A stretch of DNA of 46,109 nucleotides. Origin: an uncultured Acidimicrobiia bacterium (GTDB lineage: Bacteria; Actinomycetota; Acidimicrobiia; Acidimicrobiales; CAIXPF01). Made by a program: the position numbers and the translations under genes. The stretch spans positions 1 to 46,109 of the forward strand of contig CAIXPF010000122.1 of NCBI GenBank assembly GCA_903921205.1, read 5' to 3'. Positions 44,993 to 46,109 of this stretch are shown here, in pieces (position 1 is the stretch's first letter; the number at the start of each line of letters is the position of its first letter). The notes under the pieces were generated by a model. That model saw only the letters and a list, made by a program, of their open reading frames with translations. It did not search any database and was not told where the DNA came from.

Positions 44993-45032
44993 TCTCCGAA
45001 CTCGAGCGGCTGGTCGGGTTCCCGCTGACCCT

Positions 45033-45055
45033 CACCCTCTCAGAGCGAGAGAGTG
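45033..45055. terminator. Hairpin after sbtA
   Basis: CACCCTCTC and GAGAGAGTG arms (8 of 9 paired) with a 5-base loop lie 40 nt after the sbtA stop and just upstream of the next promoter. Terminator or operator; no T-run. Confidence 0.45.
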
Positions 45056-45082
45056 CCATATGTCACATGCAATGTCTAAGCT
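45053..45082 (+). promoter_or_regulatory. Candidate promoter of the ABC binding-protein gene
   Basis: GTGCCA (45053-45058) and TAAGCT (45077-45082) are spaced by 18 nt, fitting a -35/-10 pair, with a leader of about 45 nt. The leader has an AAGGGGGA Shine-Dalgarno. Confidence 0.5.
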
Positions 45083-45133
45083 CATCGTGCCGGACCATTC
45101 AGAACGGAGTCCGGACCTTCACAAGGGGGATAC

Positions 45134-46109
45134 ATGCAACGACGAAGCGCAACGCTTCGCCTCTGGGTCGGAGCAGTCGCCGGCCTCTCGCTGGTCGCCG
45201 CGGCCTGCGGCGGCGGCGGCAGTGACGGCAGCGAGGGAGCCACCGAGCTCACGGTGGACAAGTCCATCAACGCGGCCCTGAACGCCAGCACCACGGTCAA
45301 CGCCAGCGCCACCACCGTGGCCGCCAAGCCAGAGCCCAAGACCATGGAGGAGTGGGAGAAGCTCTGGGCCGAGGAGCGCGCCGCCGTCGTCAAGCGGATC
45401 ACCGACAACAAGTGGGGCCTCTCCGCCGACGGCAAGACCGTCACCGGTCCCGAGGGCTTCACCATCGACCTGTCGAAGTGTGCCGCCGGGTGGAACAACA
45501 CCGAGGGCATCACCGACACCACCTTCAAGGTGGGCCAGTCGCTCGCCCAGTCCGGCACGCTGGCCGACTACGGCAACTACGGCAAGGCCATCGACACCCT
45601 GCTGAGCCACTACAACGACAAGAACGCCTTCAAGGACTCGACCGGCAAGACCCGTAAGGCCGTCTACATCCAGAAGGACGACGGGTACGACCCCACCCGG
45701 GCCATCCCCAACGTCGATGAGCTGCTCGACTCGGAGAAGGTGTTCAACATCTGGACGCTGGGCACCCCGGCGACGATGAAGACCTACGACAAGATCAACC
45801 AGCGCTGCGTGCCGCACCTGCTGGCCATGACCGGTCACCCGGCGTGGGGCGATCCGGTGAACCACCCGTGGACCTCGGGCGCACCGGTGCCGTCCTACAC
45901 GACGGAGACCCAGCTGTGGGGCACCTTCATCGAGCAGAAGCTCGACGAGTTCCCCAAGGACAACAAGATCGTGGTCTGCGCCCTGGTCATGAACAATGAC
46001 TTCGGCAAGGTCTACGACGCCGGCTTCCGCGCCTACATCGCCCAGTCGGCCAAGCTGAAGGACCGCGTCGAGTTCGTCACCGAGACCATCGAGCCCACCG
46101 CTCCGACCA
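45134..46109 (+). CDS. ABC transporter substrate-binding lipoprotein (truncated by window edge)
   Basis: 325 residues are visible and the gene continues past the right edge. A signal peptide (MQRRSATLRLW...GLSLVAAAC) ends with Cys25 as lipid anchor, followed by a GGGGSDGSEG linker and an Ala/Thr-rich low-complexity region to about residue 65. The remainder is a type 1 periplasmic-binding fold (FKVGQSLAQSGTLADYGNYGKAIDTLL; FNIWTLGTPATMKTYDKINQRCVPHL; KIVVCALVMNNDFGKVYDAGFRAYIAQ), as in branched-chain amino acid, amide or urea ABC systems. The substrate cannot be assigned. The permease and ATPase genes should lie to the right. Confidence 0.92.
   Translation, partial: MQRRSATLRLWVGAVAGLSLVAAACGGGGSDGSEGATELTVDKSINAALNASTTVNASATTVAAKPEPKTMEEWEKLWAEERAAVVKRITDNKWGLSADGKTVTGPEGFTIDLSKCAAGWNNTEGITDTTFKVGQSLAQSGTLADYGNYGKAIDTLLSHYNDKNAFKDSTGKTRKAVYIQKDDGYDPTRAIPNVDELLDSEKVFNIWTLGTPATMKTYDKINQRCVPHLLAMTGHPAWGDPVNHPWTSGAPVPSYTTETQLWGTFIEQKLDEFPKDNKIVVCALVMNNDFGKVYDAGFRAYIAQSAKLKDRVEFVTETIEPTAPT

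Overview
The window is a chromosomal segment of a high-GC (about 70 % by eye) actinobacterium. The dinB-DUF3040-transglutaminase/DUF58/MoxR neighbourhood, a four-gene conservon, the GTG/TTG starts and the many leaderless-type promoters are actinobacterial traits. The load of MDR/SDR dehydrogenases, crotonases, COG2159 amidohydrolases and a PhyH-type dioxygenase resembles Acidimicrobiia (Ilumatobacter-like). The class-level placement is inference from gene content, not from a marker gene. I see no rRNA, tRNA, CRISPR array, insertion sequence or prophage.

Layout. 1-4.8 kb: housekeeping genes: an inositol-monophosphatase family protein (cut by the window edge), a small membrane protein, an HTH-like protein, a DUF333 lipoprotein, a YbaK-type deacylase, a Nudix hydrolase translationally coupled to DNA polymerase IV, and a DUF3040 membrane protein. 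4.9-9.6 kb (minus strand): a MoxR ATPase-DUF58-TgpA transglutaminase operon. 9.7-15.6 kb: ROK kinase, small conserved protein, D-Ala-D-Ala ligase, methionine/kynurenine-type aminotransferase, RidA and M18 aminopeptidase. RidA faces the PLP enzyme convergently, which suits its role in clearing enamine/imine by-products. 15.7-21.8 kb: gltB-gltD, the NADPH glutamate synthase. 22.1-25.8 kb: a conservon (cvnA-cvnD: histidine kinase, roadblock, DUF742, small GTPase) whose kinase has almost no extracytoplasmic sensor. 25.8-27.6 kb: an SDR and a GDP-mannose 3,5-epimerase-like enzyme with the complete catalytic set.

27.6-44 kb is an accessory, probably catabolic, region: two MDR quinone-oxidoreductase-like proteins, an unrecognised 393-residue protein paired with a MaoC-like protein, a nitroreductase, an HxlR regulator, two crotonases, a YbfB-type MFS transporter, two divergently placed amidohydrolases, then a tight phytanoyl-CoA-dioxygenase-like / bicupin / ThDP-enzyme operon, a second cupin protein and an MDR-SDR operon. 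The substrate cannot be read from the sequence. The PhyH plus ThDP-lyase pairing recalls alpha-oxidation (2-hydroxylation, then C-C cleavage) and is the best candidate for an undescribed system here. The window ends with an SbtA-type bicarbonate transporter and a truncated ABC-transporter binding lipoprotein.

Regulatory pattern: at least eleven genes have a TANNNT -10 box whose last base lies only 6-8 nt before the start codon, with no Shine-Dalgarno, so they should be transcribed leaderless. Genes inside operons instead carry GGAG-type sites or overlapping stop/start codons. Several convergent gene pairs share inverted-repeat terminators, and several promoters carry clear palindromes that may be operators.
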